Below the pieces are notes generated by a model. It did no database searches. It had not been told where the DNA came from and saw only the letters and a program-made list of their open reading frames with translations. This document shows, piece by piece, positions 20,301-31,285 of a DNA stretch of 64,000 nt. Source of the stretch: Trichobilharzia regenti (Eukaryota; Platyhelminthes; Trematoda; Strigeidida; Schistosomatidae). The position numbers and the translations under genes are program-made. Numbering within the stretch: the first letter of the stretch is position 1; the number at the start of each line of letters is the position of its first letter. Where the stretch lies: positions 1 through 64,000 of the forward strand of contig CALYDD020000360.1 of the NCBI GenBank assembly GCA_944472135.2. Reading direction: 5' to 3'.

Positions 20301-20900
20301 ACAAGTCTGCAGGAATGAAATTCACTTTCAACTACTACTATACAAGTATAATTTTCTGGACCGTTTAGTAACCGACTATTCTGTCAAAATGATTGTTCAC
20401 TTACAATGCGAATAACCTGATGGAATTTGAAAGTTGATTTCGAAAGAGCAGTAGTGAGCAAATGAAGCGGAGGAACCTAGCAAAACATACAGAATCGAAT
20501 TCATCACTCCCTAACGTTCAACAGATAAAGACAGACGAAGTGCAGTTCCTATTTCAGTATTCGTCCCATCATTCTCAAATCCTTAATCACTTACTGCTAC
20601 TGAGTGAGTATGTCGTTTTGTGTGGATCCTACAATCCGATAATCCTCTCGCTTGAAAACAGCCTACCCTATAGTATGAAATGGGCTATACATCATCACTG
20701 GATAAAAACAAATTTAGAAATAGGCATGACATATCAACAATCAATGTGAAATATCCATAAAGTCAGTGTACAGCGGCTAAACTTGTAAGTACAACTCTTC
20801 ACATTATGAAGTTGTTAAGAGGCACTGAGTTTGAAGCTGAACTAAGAGCGTCATAGGCCTTTGCAACGCCGACCCTCGTCAGAAAGCTGGTACTAGTTCT
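17345..20900. other. Long anonymous stretch
   Basis: About 3.5 kb. Several frames of 60-105 codons occur on both strands but none shows a motif, splice context or match to other parts of the window. A short (CA)n run sits near 19041-19054. It may be intron or old repeat decayed past recognition. Confidence 0.4.
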
Positions 20901-20929
20901 TCAAATTTTCATCTGTCCAAATACTGGGT

Positions 20930-21370
20930 ATCCATTGGTCGAAAACGAAACCTGATCCGTTCGCTGCCCCTCGCGCTCACCGCATATGTAGCTCTAATAC
21001 TGTGGAGGATGAGTTAAATCTTTTGAGAAAATCCTAATAGAAAATGGATTTCTACAACGTTTTATAGACAAGAACATACAGTCTAGTCCTATGAAACGTG
21101 ACTTAACATCCGTAACCAAGAAAAGAACGGGGTGCAATAACACTATCCTGCATGGTTACGAAGAGGTGGATGTGGAACAATAAGAAGCGCGACCATCCAA
21201 CACCTGGTCGATAACGATCATCCGATCTCTATAGCCTGCGCCATTAAAATTATCTACGAGGCGAAAAGCAGTTTGCCCAAATCACTAAGTATCCGACTCA
21301 TCTGTATTGTTGAAGCTTTGGCTATCGAAACAGAAAAGCCAGATCTCTGTAAAGTATTTCGGCCTCACCA
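20930..21370 (+). pseudogene. PLE-1 fragment, thumb and distal GIY-YIG region
   Basis: In shifting frames: GRKRNLIRSL, ELNLLRKILIENGFLQRFIDKN (thumb), then a gap, AWLRRGGCGTIRSATIQHLV, and KSLSIRLICIVEALAIETEKP. These parallel RKRALIS, NGYPTRFVEKN, ERGGTGSIRSAIIEHLVNT and RLLYTAEALAICIEKPEL in the copy at 49096-49935. The GIY-YIG signature itself is deleted, so this is an internally deleted remnant. The 3' module lies 400 bases downstream. Confidence 0.7.
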
Positions 21371-21384
21371 ATTTTCTGCTGTGT

Positions 21385-21770
21385 CTAACCTATTTGTATA
21401 CTCTTCCTTCATTACGTCAATTGTTACTAATACTATTCTCACTCCGAACTGTCTCCAGTACTATTTCACTCGTTCCACTTATCATTCGAAATCAATTCTG
21501 TTTTGCAACGTTGAATTCTATGTTATCAGTTTTCTATTTTACTCGATTTGCCTAGTAATCCTATAATTGCACACCCTTTCCAAGTTCTATACATCCTATG
21601 AATTATTCTATATATGACATTAATTGTTTTGCCACTTCACATTTACTTATGATTATAATCACAAACATTTTAGTTTTTAATTGAATTCCATACTATTATT
21701 ATTTTATGCATTCACACCTATGATTCAATTCCCTCACCGGATATAACTTCTTAAAAACTATATATATACA
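21385..21770 (+). repeat. Presumed PLE-1 3' untranslated region
   Basis: AT-rich sequence between the coding end and the 3' module, with the same spacing and composition as 61605-62085 and 34160-34795. No independent feature was seen. Confidence 0.4.
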
Positions 21771-21774
21771 TATA

Positions 21775-21840
21775 TATACGATTGTACAGCTTGATGATAA
21801 ATTCGTTGAAAAGAGCCTCTACGCTGAATCACTTGTTTTG
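21775..21840 (+). ncRNA. PLE-1 terminal hammerhead-like module
   Basis: The copy closest to the canonical core: GTACAG, CTTGATGA (one U more than CUGAUGA), a short UUCG-capped helix II, GAAA, AAGAG/CTCT helix III and GCTGAAT. Helix I pairs GTACAGC with GCTGAA(T) apart from one mismatch. Confidence 0.55.
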
Positions 21841-22149
21841 ATTTTCTATGTTACAATAGGAATTTTCCCATGAATGACACCTCTTAATCAATGAAGGATG
21901 AAAGAACCGAAAGGACCGTTATAAATTAAAACCCAAGAGTTTGAACTAAACGTCACGTGCATTATTCGCTTCATATCTCCTACAAGACTATTGGTTCGGC
22001 CAATGACACAATCCCACCTACAAAATCTGCTCCGAAAACCCCAACTCTATTTATAGGCCACAAAGGCTGGATAAAACTAGTGCAACTGAAAAGGGAATTC
22101 CATGTATTTAAAGAATTTAGTGCATTACACCAGTAACATGTAACATTTA

Positions 22150-22890
22150 AACTGCTTGAGTAGATGCGCATAAGTATGACACAACTTTGGAGGCAGAAAC
22201 TTTACGGGATTCTGCAAAAATGTTCAAACAACAGTAAAGACCACAGTGTCAACCACTTGAAATATGAAAGTATAATTTACGATGATCTCCAGATTATTAA
22301 TGGATTCTTCAGCCAGTGGTTTTATTTTTAATGACGTCCAAACACACCCGTTCCAAGTCCTCGACATAACCTGTGAAAATAACCACAAAATACGTGACAT
22401 CAACTTTAGTGGAAAAAATATCTCCTCAAGAGTTATGACATTAAAAGCCACCGGTAGCTGTAGAACAGACGACACACCATCTATCATACACAAAAACGGT
22501 AGGATGGATATAACAGTCTTGTTACTTAGAATATTTACCGTCTCACTAGAGACTGGAACCTAACCTGAAGTATTGATAACCACACACATACTCCCTAAGC
22601 ATACAGCAAGAACGAAAACTATTACATGCAATCATAGGCCTGTCAATATAACACTGTTCCAATTACGAATAATGGGAAGAGTAATCAAAGACCAAATGTC
22701 AGACTACTTAATTAAGCATAAAGTCACCCCCACATGGATTCCTCAGAAAAGACCACGTGCCAATCAACAAAGACTTGTTCAATGAAGCTACCCGTAGAAT
22801 TAATAGAGGAGACCTACTGGTTGACCTATATTGTGACATGACTAAAGCCTTCAACAGTCTCATACAGTCTGCTAATCAGTAGGTTGTGCT
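22150..22890 (+). pseudogene. Decayed LINE reverse transcriptase (CR1/Jockey-like)
   Basis: The pieces lie in the order of a non-LTR reverse transcriptase: INGFFSQWF, a TGSC-GPDDIPS-like LKATGSCRTDDTPSIIHKN, then ITCNHRPVNITLFQLRIMG with RVIKDQMSDYL (the NYRP-LT-K--E motif) and DLLVDLYCDMTKAFNSL (motif A). The frame changes at least three times. At about 22892 it is joined to a truncated RTE-A 3' end. Confidence 0.55.
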
Positions 22891-22891
22891 T

Positions 22892-23400
22892 ACAGGGGAA
22901 ATCAATCGACCAAGTCGTGAAGTTACAAAGACTGAGATGGTTAGGACATGTCACGTATGCCAAGTCATCGCCTCTCTCGACGAGCAATGTTAGCGGATAT
23001 AGGGTCAGGCTGGAAAAAAGCTAGCGGCGGTCAAACAAAAACTTGGCACCAGTCAATGAAATCCACAACAGTTGGTCTAAGCCATGTAGGAAGGTGTAGA
23101 CTTCCAGGCCGGGGTCCTCGAGAAGGTAGAAATCTATGGGTGGAAACAATTGGTGGCATAGTTCAAAATCGTACTCAGTGGCTAGCGCAGATGCATCCAT
23201 TCCGTGTGACTTATGATCTCCAATGAAACTGTTTTTTCCTTCGTTATTACTCCTTTGTCTCACACCTCTGCTCACTGTTTCTATTATGCTTTTCTTGTAC
23301 TTTCTTCTCTTGCTTCGCGTGCTACACGGAGTGTGGCGACTTGAACAGCCACATATATGTGCAAAGTTCTATGTCGAAAACAGACAGACAGGAACTTCCA
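22892..23400 (+). pseudogene. RTE-A 3' end, 5'-truncated copy
   Basis: Nearly identical to 27806-28310: it begins at CAGGGGAAATCAATCG and contains the 92-codon block RMPSHRLSRRAML...WHQSMKS...HVGRCRLPGRGPREGR, the C-terminal domain of RTE-A, followed by the 3' UTR with GTGTGGCGACTTGAAC and a GACA-type tail. The abrupt start is a normal 5' truncation of a LINE insertion. The close match to the copy 4.9 kb away suggests recent activity or duplication. Confidence 0.85.
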
Positions 23401-24230
23401 CAGAAATGTTTCCGGAATTCTTCTGTACAAGGTGCGCGTGCATCCACCCCTAATAATAATAACAACATTGATAAAGACTCATGTTTCGTACAAACAGGCA
23501 AGATTGCACGTCATTTTTACAGGCACAATTAGACATGCTATGAGTCACAATCATGAAATGTCAATATATTAGCACCTTTTCAAAAGTTTAAAGTGTCGAA
23601 TTATAGTACAAACAATCAAATCAGGTTTTTATAAATGTTAAATTGTAAACCTTTCAATAAGCTCACCATCAAGGTTGAGAGCCAACCCAAACTTCCTTTA
23701 GTTCCATGCTGATAGTTACGGTGAAGTAGTGAACATCGTATACGTGGGTAAGTGCTTTCCTCTAACGTGATTAAAAGCTATTTGAAGAAGAGAAGAACGT
23801 CCTGGGAAATTCAAAAATGCCATAAAATACAATTATAGGTAATACATCATTGGAAGTACATTTACAAGGGATATACAAGAAGGAGCTGAAGACTCCTTGC
23901 AATGGTAGTATACATTCGCAATGTTTAATGCTAACCATATTGGTCTTGACATGGAAACTATGATGTTTCTGATGAGAAGATAGCTTTGTTCAAACAACAG
24001 CATTGATGTTTGGCCAATCCTATATTTTCATCGAAAACGTCTTAGTTTCCACGGTAAGACCAATATGGTGGTGATTCTAAACTCACTTGTATGAATTGTT
24101 GTTCCAGGAAGCACTCAGCGTTGGATAATAGGAAATAAAACATTTGCACGTCGATTATGGGTCGCCTCATTGTATCCTCCGTAGAGGGTGGTGTCATATA
24201 TCCTCCACGTCCAACGCTGATTCTTCGTTG
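23400..24230. other. Mostly anonymous, contains a hairpin
   Basis: No gene was recognised. The clearest structure is an imperfect inverted repeat at 23935-23960 and 24043-24068, listed separately. Confidence 0.4.
23935..24068. repeat. Inverted repeat, 26-base arms, 82-base loop
   Basis: CCATATTGGTCTTGACATGG and its continuation pair with CCACGGTAAGACCAATATGG, with three mismatches in 26 bases. It could be the ends of a tiny non-autonomous DNA element or a precursor-like hairpin. No target duplication is obvious. Confidence 0.7.
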
Positions 24231-24235
24231 CAAAC

Positions 24236-25435
24236 ATAAGGGACAAAGCCGAGGCACAAATCAACACCAGCGAAGAGGTCGGCGTCGAAAAGCACTGGGA
24301 CAACTTGAAAACGGTGTGGAGTCAAACCTGCATGGAAGTCCTAGGCAGAAAGAAGAGGCAGGACAAACAGTGACTCACTGAGGACACTTGGAAACTAATA
24401 GAAGAGAGAAGGACGGTGAAACAAAAGATTATTCAGTGCACCGACGAGCAACAAAAACAGGAGTTGAATGCAAGCTACAACACGCCGAACAAAAGAGTGC
24501 CAGGGAAGACAATAGAAAATATTATGAAGCCATGGCAAGTGAATCACAACAAGCTGCAGGCAAAGGAGACCTCGCCACGCTCTACCAAACAACTAGGCAC
24601 CTATCGGGCAAAAGTTCGACACAGATTAAGCCAGTGAAGGATGACAATGGAAAGTCAATCACCAAAGAAGTGGAGCAAAAAAACACTGACTGAACACTTC
24701 AAAAGACTTCTAGATAGACCGCCACCTACAACGCGACCAACAATACCAACAACGGAAGCAGAACTACTAGTGAACATCGTCCCGACCCCCATCCCGAAGA
24801 AATCAGAAGTCCTGAATGCAATCAAGATGCTAAAAGCTGGAAAAGCAGCAGGACCAGATGGAATCCCTGCAGAAGCATTGAAAACGGACCCAGAGACAAC
24901 AAAGGACTTGATGACGCCATTTCTGGAGAAGGTGTGGAAGGAGGGCAAAGTACCCGAGGATTAGAAGAAAGGATACTTATTCAAACTACCAAAGAAAGGA
25001 GACTTAAGTCAATGCAAAAACTGGCGTGGAACTATGCTCCTGCCCATCCCAAGCAAAATACTAAGCCGCATCATCCTGGAGAGAATCAAACAAGCCAACC
25101 TGGATGAAAAACTTCGACCGGAACAAGCTGGATTCAGGAGAAACTAGTCATGTATTAATCAAATCATCACACTACAGATCATCATTGAACAAAGCTTGGA
25201 ATGACAGTCACCTCTCTATCTCAACTTCATCGACTTTGAAAAGGCCTCCGACAGAGTCGATTGACAGGACATTTGGCAACTATTTCACTACTACGGGGTG
25301 CCATCGACAATTATGTGAAGAGGAAATGAAAGCATGTGGGCAGACTTGAAGCGGAGTGAAAAGTTGACAGAAAACCAAAGGCAATGGAGACGCGTGGCTG
25401 AAGCCCTATGTTCCTCTAGGAATTAAAGGATATAA
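24236..25435 (+). pseudogene. RTE-B LINE copy, internally deleted
   Basis: The linker region (HWDNLKTVWSQTCMEVLGRKK, TWKLIEERR) leads into reverse transcriptase motifs: KAGKAAGPDGIPAEALK, then after a TAG at 24963-24965 KKGYLFKLPKKGDLSQCKNW, LLPIPSKILSRIILERIK and RPEQAGFRRN. Motif A appears as DFEKAS-RVD in another frame; the segment with GVRQGC and the YADD box is deleted. The end keeps the GDE-MWAD-like C-terminus, then GAAGCCCTATGTTCCTC and a TATAA-rich tail at 25400-25440. At least three frames are used, so it is dead. Confidence 0.75.
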
Positions 25436-25444
25436 TAATATAAA

Positions 25445-25510
25445 TAATACAGAGAACACTATTAATTGCAAATCAACCACCTGAGCTTAAAATCTTCTCT
25501 ATTATTTCAG
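25445..25510 (+). repeat. PLE-3 terminal fragment
   Basis: Reverse complement of about 4640-4710: AGAGAACACTATTAATTGCA then AATCAACCACCTGAG. It directly follows the RTE-B tail and is a solo piece of a PLE-3 terminal repeat. A related piece is at 63715-63760. Confidence 0.65.
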
Positions 25511-26125
25511 AATAGTAATATGGCAGTGCATAACGGTTTGATGGATCTCGGAGAGTAGATTACAATGAGTGAATGCATCACAACGTTTACCTAGGTAAAA
25601 CGCAGTACAGGGAAATCGCAGTGTGCTGCATGCAGACGACGTGAGCATTCTTAATATACATGTATATACATATATACATAAATATATAAACGATATCATG
25701 ACTAATCAGAAATCACGAATCTTCAAGCCCTATCTTCTAATTGACGTGCAAAGGAAGGAATATGTAAATGAGGTCATCATATACGGACGGTTAGCTCGTT
25801 GTAGAGGACAGGTTCCAAGTGAGAATAGTCTAAGGTAGACCAAGGTAGTGTTTTGTTTATTCTCACGGCTATAACGTGTTAATTTGTTTGTTTCAGTCTT
25901 TCGGAGCACAGTCTATACAGAATGAACTGTGGGTTGTTACAATGAATCGACTGTTCACTGGTCATCATCTTGCGTAAATAAGCCCAACACAAAACCTCCC
26001 GAATCTGGCACTATCCCACCACATACACACTCTCTGAATTCCTGATATCTGAATACTCTTACATTGTCTTTCGTCTTCGCGAAGATGCGCTAAGAAATAT
26101 CCTAATTTTCGATAAACTAACACCC
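25511..26125. other. No recognisable feature
   Basis: About 600 bases with short chance frames only. It separates a PLE-3 terminal fragment from the RTE-A element. Confidence 0.35.
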
Positions 26126-26129
26126 TTGT

Positions 26130-28320
26130 AGATATTCATCTGAAAATCAAGTTGTCTCCGATGGACTGTGATAAGAAGCGCCTAGCTTGCTCTGCACACC
26201 TGTTCCAATGCAGCTCCGAATTCAATGAGGAGCGGAAGCTGCACAAGAGGAAACTTACGAAAAGTCTCCGCAAGGACCGTGAACAGTGGTGGGCGACAAA
26301 AGCCAAAGAGATGGAGAAATCTTCGAGGTTAGCCAACACCAGGCAACTGTTTAGACTCATCAGGGAAACGGGTGGGAGAAGACAAATCATCAGTGAAACA
26401 ATCTCGGAAAAAAGTGGCACTATAATTAGCTCCCAGGATAGACGACTGGATCGTTGGAAAGGGCATTATGAGGAGCAGTTTAATTGGCCCACAGCCACGC
26501 TCAACCTTCCGAGCATCCAACACCTCCCTGAATGGGATATAGACACAGGTCCTCCATCCCTAACTGAGGTTACTAAAGCTGTCACCATTCTGAAACTAGG
26601 CAAAGCAGCGGGACTTGATGGAATGACTCCAGAGGTATTTAAGTACGGTGGAGACAGCTTACTATCTGCATTAACTGAGGTACTAGGCAGCGTCTGGGAA
26701 TCAGAAGAAGTCCCATCGGGTTGGTGTAAGTCACTGATTGTCCCCATATACAAGAAGGGAGACAAGTCTTCCTGTGATAATCACAGAGGGATTAGCTTGA
26801 CTAATATAGTATCTAAAGTCTTAGGCTCAATAATCATGCGTAGACTGAGTGGTGCGCGGAAAGCACAAACACGAGAGAGCCAGGCAGGCTTTAGACCAGG
26901 AAGAGGGTGTATTGATCATATCTTCACCCTCCGACAGATTCTAGAACATAGGCATTCCTACCGGCGTCCAACAGTCATTATATTTCTTGACCTAAAGGCA
27001 ACATTCGAATCTGTTGATCGGGAAGTTCTCTGGAGATGCTTGGCTGTAAAGGGAATTCCAAGAAAATATATTGCACTGATTAAGGCACTCTACTCGTACT
27101 CATACAGCCAGGTGAGGGCTTACGGCGAGCTGTCATCTGAACTGATGACGACCAGTGGTGTCCGTCAAGGATGCCCATTATCCCCTTTTCTATTCAACTT
27201 CATCATAGATGTGTTAATGGACTTAACCCTAGGTGACTTCAGCGACTCAGGGATTGACTTGCTACCGGGGAATAATCTCGTTGACTTGGAATATGCAGAC
27301 GATATAGTCCTTCTAGGCGAAGATGCTGACGAAATGCAGTCTTCTAAACACCTTGAGCCGCAATCTACGAATGTTTGGCATGCGATTCGCTCCCGCCAAA
27401 TGCAAGATGATGTTACAGGACTGGACTGCATGGACTCCTAGATTAGAAATTTGAAGTGAAGTGGTAGAGCACGTTGATCGCTTCACTTATTTGGGAAGTA
27501 CCATCAGCCAGTGTCAGCGGGTTGATCTCTGACGAAATCTCAGCACGAATACAGGGGGCTCGTTTCGCATTTGCCAGTTTACGCCGACTCTGGCGTAGAC
27601 GAGATGTTCGACTATCGATCAAAGGGCGGGTGTACTGCTCATCAGTCCGCTCCGTCCTCCTTTATGGCTGGGAGACCTGGCCACTGAGAGTGGAAGACAT
27701 GAAAAGACTAGCTGTCTTTGATCATAGGTGTCTGCGCTCTATTTCCCGTGTAAAGTGGCATAATAAGGTGAGCAACATTGAGGTTAGGAATAGAGTTCTA
27801 GGTAAACAGGGGAAATCAATCGACCAAGTCGTGAAGTTACAAAGACTGAGATGGTTAGGACATGTCACGTATGCCAAGTCATCGCCTCTCTCGACGAGCA
27901 ATGTTAGCGGATATAGGGTCAGGCTGGAAAAAAGCTAGCGGCGGTCAAACAAAAACTTGGCACCAGTCAATGAAATCCACAACAGTTGGTCTAAGCCATG
28001 TAGGAAGGTGTAGACTTCCAGGCCGGGGTCCTCGAGAAGGTAGAAATCTATGGGTGGAAACAATTGGTGGCATAGTTCAAAATCGTTCTCAGTGGCTAGC
28101 GCAGATGCATCCATTCCGTGTGACTTATGATCTCCAATGAAACTGTTTTTTCCTTCGTTATTACTCCTTTGTCTCACACCTCTGCTCACTGTTTCTATTA
28201 TGCTTTTCTTGTACTTTCTTCTCTTGCTTCGCGTGCTACACGGAGTGTGGCGACTTGAACTGGCGCACATTTGTGCAAAGTTCTATGTCGAAAACAGACA
28301 GAGACAGACAGTTCAAATTT
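26130..28320 (+). pseudogene. RTE-A LINE, reverse transcriptase to 3' end
   Basis: The longest frame (429 codons, 26152-27441) carries KLGKAAGLDGMTPEVFKYGG, VPIYKKGDKSSCDNHRG, QAGFRPGRGCIDHIFTLRQ, motif A FLDLKATFESVDREV, GVRQGCPLSPFLFN and LEYADDIVLLGE. The frame shifts near 27340, again near 27490, and near 27870; the following parts encode VEDMKRLAVFDHRCLRSISR, LRWLGHV and the basic C-terminus to 28140. Endonuclease sequence is missing, so it is 5'-truncated. The catalytic YADD is intact but motif A has KATF where AF is usual. This is an RTE-type enzyme of the kind abundant in flukes. Confidence 0.88.
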
Positions 28321-28479
28321 GTAGTGTTTCCGGAGATTACAATTTCACTTCCAGTAGTGTTCGTGCGGACTAACCGTACGGTGTTGATACTTGCAGCTCC
28401 TAAAGATTATTCTGTATCCATCAAAAATAATGTGTGATAACTGTCAGTCAGACAGATTGAGTCAATTTGGTTATTATTA

Positions 28480-28565
28480 TTATTATTAATATTTATTATA
28501 TCCTCTAATTCCTAGAGGAACTTAGGGCTTCAGCCATGCGTCTCCATTGCCTTCGGTTATGATTT
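28480..28565 (-). repeat. RTE-B 3' end fragment
   Basis: A TTA microsatellite and TATATCCTCTAATTCCTAGAGG with GGGCTTCAG are the reverse complement of the RTE-B end at 25390-25440. Only the last ~70 bases are present, a severely 5'-truncated insertion. Confidence 0.75.
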
Positions 28566-28738
28566 GCTTGATCGTGGGTGTATCTCCAACTTCGTGTGTG
28601 TCATCCCTGGTGATTTGTAGATAGAGTCCACGAACTATTGAAAGTATCAATATCATTATTAGTAGTATTAGCAGTAGCATCATTGTCACTAATATTATTA
28701 TTATTATCACTAATATCTTTTTCCCCCTAGGTCTTTGA

Positions 28739-28931
28739 AAAATTTTAATTTGGCGTCTTCTACCAAAGACTGCATCGAAACTCTTAGCTTCGCTTGGACT
28801 GACTGAAGGTCCTTCGGGTCCTGAAAACAGTCTAGAGGATATTACGATGGAGACGAACGAGTCTCGAGACGACAGTTCATGGAGACATGAAAGCTATGTG
28901 TGTTATCCCTCTGAGGATGAGACTAGTTCTG
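28739..28931 (+). CDS. Candidate internal exon of a host gene, unknown protein
   Basis: An open frame of 64 codons plus one base ends at a strong splice donor (TCTG followed by GTAAGT at 28932). Possible acceptors are CCCCCTAG at 28723-28730 and the weaker CAAAG ending at 28768; the chosen frame has a TGA at 28736-28738, so the second acceptor fits better. The peptide includes KTASKLLASLGLTEG, then an acidic, Ser-rich part ending YPSEDETSSG. I do not recognise it. It looks like a disordered linker within a larger protein. The CR1 element starting about 300 bases downstream would lie in its intron. Confidence 0.42.
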
Positions 28932-29227
28932 GTAAGTTCTCACGTTTTGTAGCAAAAGCTTCTTAACTACTTAGAGAAATGATATGGAATTCATTCCAGA
29001 TGTTATACTGAGAAATGTGTGTGAATTTTAAGTTAGGCGAACAAACATCCGACCGATAGTTGTTACTTTGACATGGTAGTCGAGCTTGTACATCGCAGTG
29101 ATCCAACAGGTTTTACTGGCTGGAACTAATGCCCCTGCAGATCCCACGATGGCAGTAAGATTGTTAGGATAGCGATTAGACTAAAAGCGGTTTCCGGCAT
29201 AGTGTAAGCTTTTCTGTGGGCGACCAA

Positions 29228-31285
29228 ATGTGCGCCACGTGTGTGTCAAATCTGTCCAAGAAAACACAGCAAAGGTGTTACTCACAAGAAAATATGCTCA
29301 AACTAAGATGTATGCTAAATGACACTTACTGGGAACTTTTCAACGAACACAAACTGGATGATACTATTTCCAATTTGACTGACTATCTTAAATTCTGTCT
29401 TGATATATGCTGTCCAAAACAGATAATTTTCAAAAGAATGGATCGTTTTTCTTCCCCTCATCTCAAAAAACTTCGCAGAGAAAAAGAGAAGCTGTACAAG
29501 ACAAAGAATAAATCTGGTCTTCAGAAGATAAACACCCAAATTAAATCTGAAATCAAGAGACTAAACAACATTTATAATCAAACAATACTGTCTTGTAAAA
29601 CCTCAGAAAACATATGGAAGCTTTTTAGAGAAATTACTGGTTGTAGTAAGCATAATAATTTTGCCTCTTCTATTGATGTAAATACTCTCAATAGATCTTT
29701 CATCCGCCCTCCAAATGTCCCTTCTGCCTTCAATTTAACTTATAACACGACCAGTGACTTTCATCATTTCAATACTTCTGATGTTCTTAAATGTTTGAAA
29801 TCTCTTAAACCTTCCCAGAGTCTAGGCCCTGATGGTATACCTGCCATTGTTTTAAAGAAATGTGCTGATATTTTAAGTAACCCACTTACAAGCATTTTCA
29901 ATACTTCTTTTTCTATTAATAATGTACCTTCTCTGTGGAAAGATATTAAAATCATCCCTGTACCCAAGTCTGGTTCTGGTGATAGTGTTAAGTTTAGACC
30001 TATTTCTATTACCTCTCCTTTTTTGAGACTGATGGAGAAATTACTATTACAAAAACTCATTCCCTCCCTAAGCTTCTCAAACGATCCAAAGCAGTTTGCT
30101 TACAAACAGGGTAGAAGTACTTTGGACGCTGCTGCTGTGTTTCATCACAACATTGTATCCTCCTTAGACAAAGGGGCCAAGTATGTCCGTTGTACTTTCC
30201 TTGATTACACATCTGCTTTTGACTCTGTACCTAGAGGCCTTTTGTTAAACAAGCTTAGCCTTACACAAACTGAGTCCTGGGCTATCAATTGGCTGCACTC
30301 TTACTTCTCCAATAGGATGCAGTACACGGTATATAATGGTGTAGCTTCCTCTCCTTTGCTTACTGAAGCTGGTGTTACTCAGGGTGCTGTTCTCTCGCCG
30401 TTTCTCTTTTCCTTCTTCTTACATGACTTACCTCTCTCAGACGAAATCAACTTCGTCAAATATGCAGACGACCTGACTGTTTCGCTTCCCGTTAAGTCTC
30501 AGTCAGACTGCTTCAAATTAAATAGCTTCCTGTCGGACATCAGTCAATGGTCTAAACTAAATGGCCTAACGCTAAATCCCTCAAAATGCCAGACTGTCGA
30601 CTTCTCCTTTAGGCATAAACGAGATCTACAAACACTAGTAAGCACTCATGATGTCTGTAGAATTGAGGGGACTATAATTGAAACAAAGTCTAATGCAAAG
30701 TACCTCGGATTAGTTCTATCTTCCGACCTTACCTGGTCATCTCATATCCAAATGATTTCGAAGAAAGTGTTTCGTCTAACCTACTACATAAAGAAACTCA
30801 GACTAACTGGAGTCCCTCAACCTCTGCTTTCACAATTTGTCAACTCTCGTATCCTACCTATTCTACTTTACTGTTCCCCGTTAGTCTTTCCTGGGTTACT
30901 GGAAAAGGACTATACCATCCTGAGAAGGATGTTGAAGGTAGTTAGTAGGACTAGCAGTGTAAAACTCAGTCAGCTCGTCACAACATTAGTGGATAAGCAT
31001 CTGAATACATGCGAGAAATGGTCTAAAACCATACTCTCTGACCGCCAACACCCCCTCTATTCCCAACTCTCTCCTTGCATCTCATCAGGTAAAACCACAA
31101 ATCAGTACAAAATAATATATGCTCGTACATCCAAGTATAAGAACTCAACGATACCATATTTGGCCCGTGTTCTAAGTGAAAGAGACAATGTTAGCGTGAA
31201 ACCTATGACTTGCTTTGTTGTTAATAACATAATTTTGCCCCTTGTTATTTCTCCCTTATACTCTCTTATTTGTACTCTATGGTGA
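29228..31285 (+). CDS. CR1-like LINE reverse transcriptase, 5'-truncated but open
   Basis: An uninterrupted frame of 685 codons. The N-terminal third is the lysine-rich linker that normally follows the endonuclease (LKKLRREKEKLYKTKNK, IWKLFREITG). Then SQSLGPDGIPAIVLKK, KFRPISITSPFLRLMEK, QFAYKQGRSTLDAA, motif A FLDYTSAFDSVPR (about residue 323), GVTQGAVLSPFLFSFFLHDL (about 381), the KYADDLTVSLP catalytic box (about 412), NPSKCQ and the C-terminal domain LLYCSPLVFPGLLEKD. The apurinic endonuclease is absent upstream, so the insertion is 5'-truncated near 29220, and the ATG at 29228 is only the first in frame. Lack of any stop implies a young copy; the protein would still lack target nicking. 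Confidence 0.9.
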   Translation: MCATCVSNLSKKTQQRCYSQENMLKLRCMLNDTYWELFNEHKLDDTISNLTDYLKFCLDICCPKQIIFKRMDRFSSPHLKKLRREKEKLYKTKNKSGLQKINTQIKSEIKRLNNIYNQTILSCKTSENIWKLFREITGCSKHNNFASSIDVNTLNRSFIRPPNVPSAFNLTYNTTSDFHHFNTSDVLKCLKSLKPSQSLGPDGIPAIVLKKCADILSNPLTSIFNTSFSINNVPSLWKDIKIIPVPKSGSGDSVKFRPISITSPFLRLMEKLLLQKLIPSLSFSNDPKQFAYKQGRSTLDAAAVFHHNIVSSLDKGAKYVRCTFLDYTSAFDSVPRGLLLNKLSLTQTESWAINWLHSYFSNRMQYTVYNGVASSPLLTEAGVTQGAVLSPFLFSFFLHDLPLSDEINFVKYADDLTVSLPVKSQSDCFKLNSFLSDISQWSKLNGLTLNPSKCQTVDFSFRHKRDLQTLVSTHDVCRIEGTIIETKSNAKYLGLVLSSDLTWSSHIQMISKKVFRLTYYIKKLRLTGVPQPLLSQFVNSRILPILLYCSPLVFPGLLEKDYTILRRMLKVVSRTSSVKLSQLVTTLVDKHLNTCEKWSKTILSDRQHPLYSQLSPCISSGKTTNQYKIIYARTSKYKNSTIPYLARVLSERDNVSVKPMTCFVVNNIILPLVISPLYSLICTLW

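Noticed and set aside
22282..22563. A 93-codon gene
   Set aside because: Its translation fits part of a decayed LINE reverse transcriptase (GPDDIPS-type motif).
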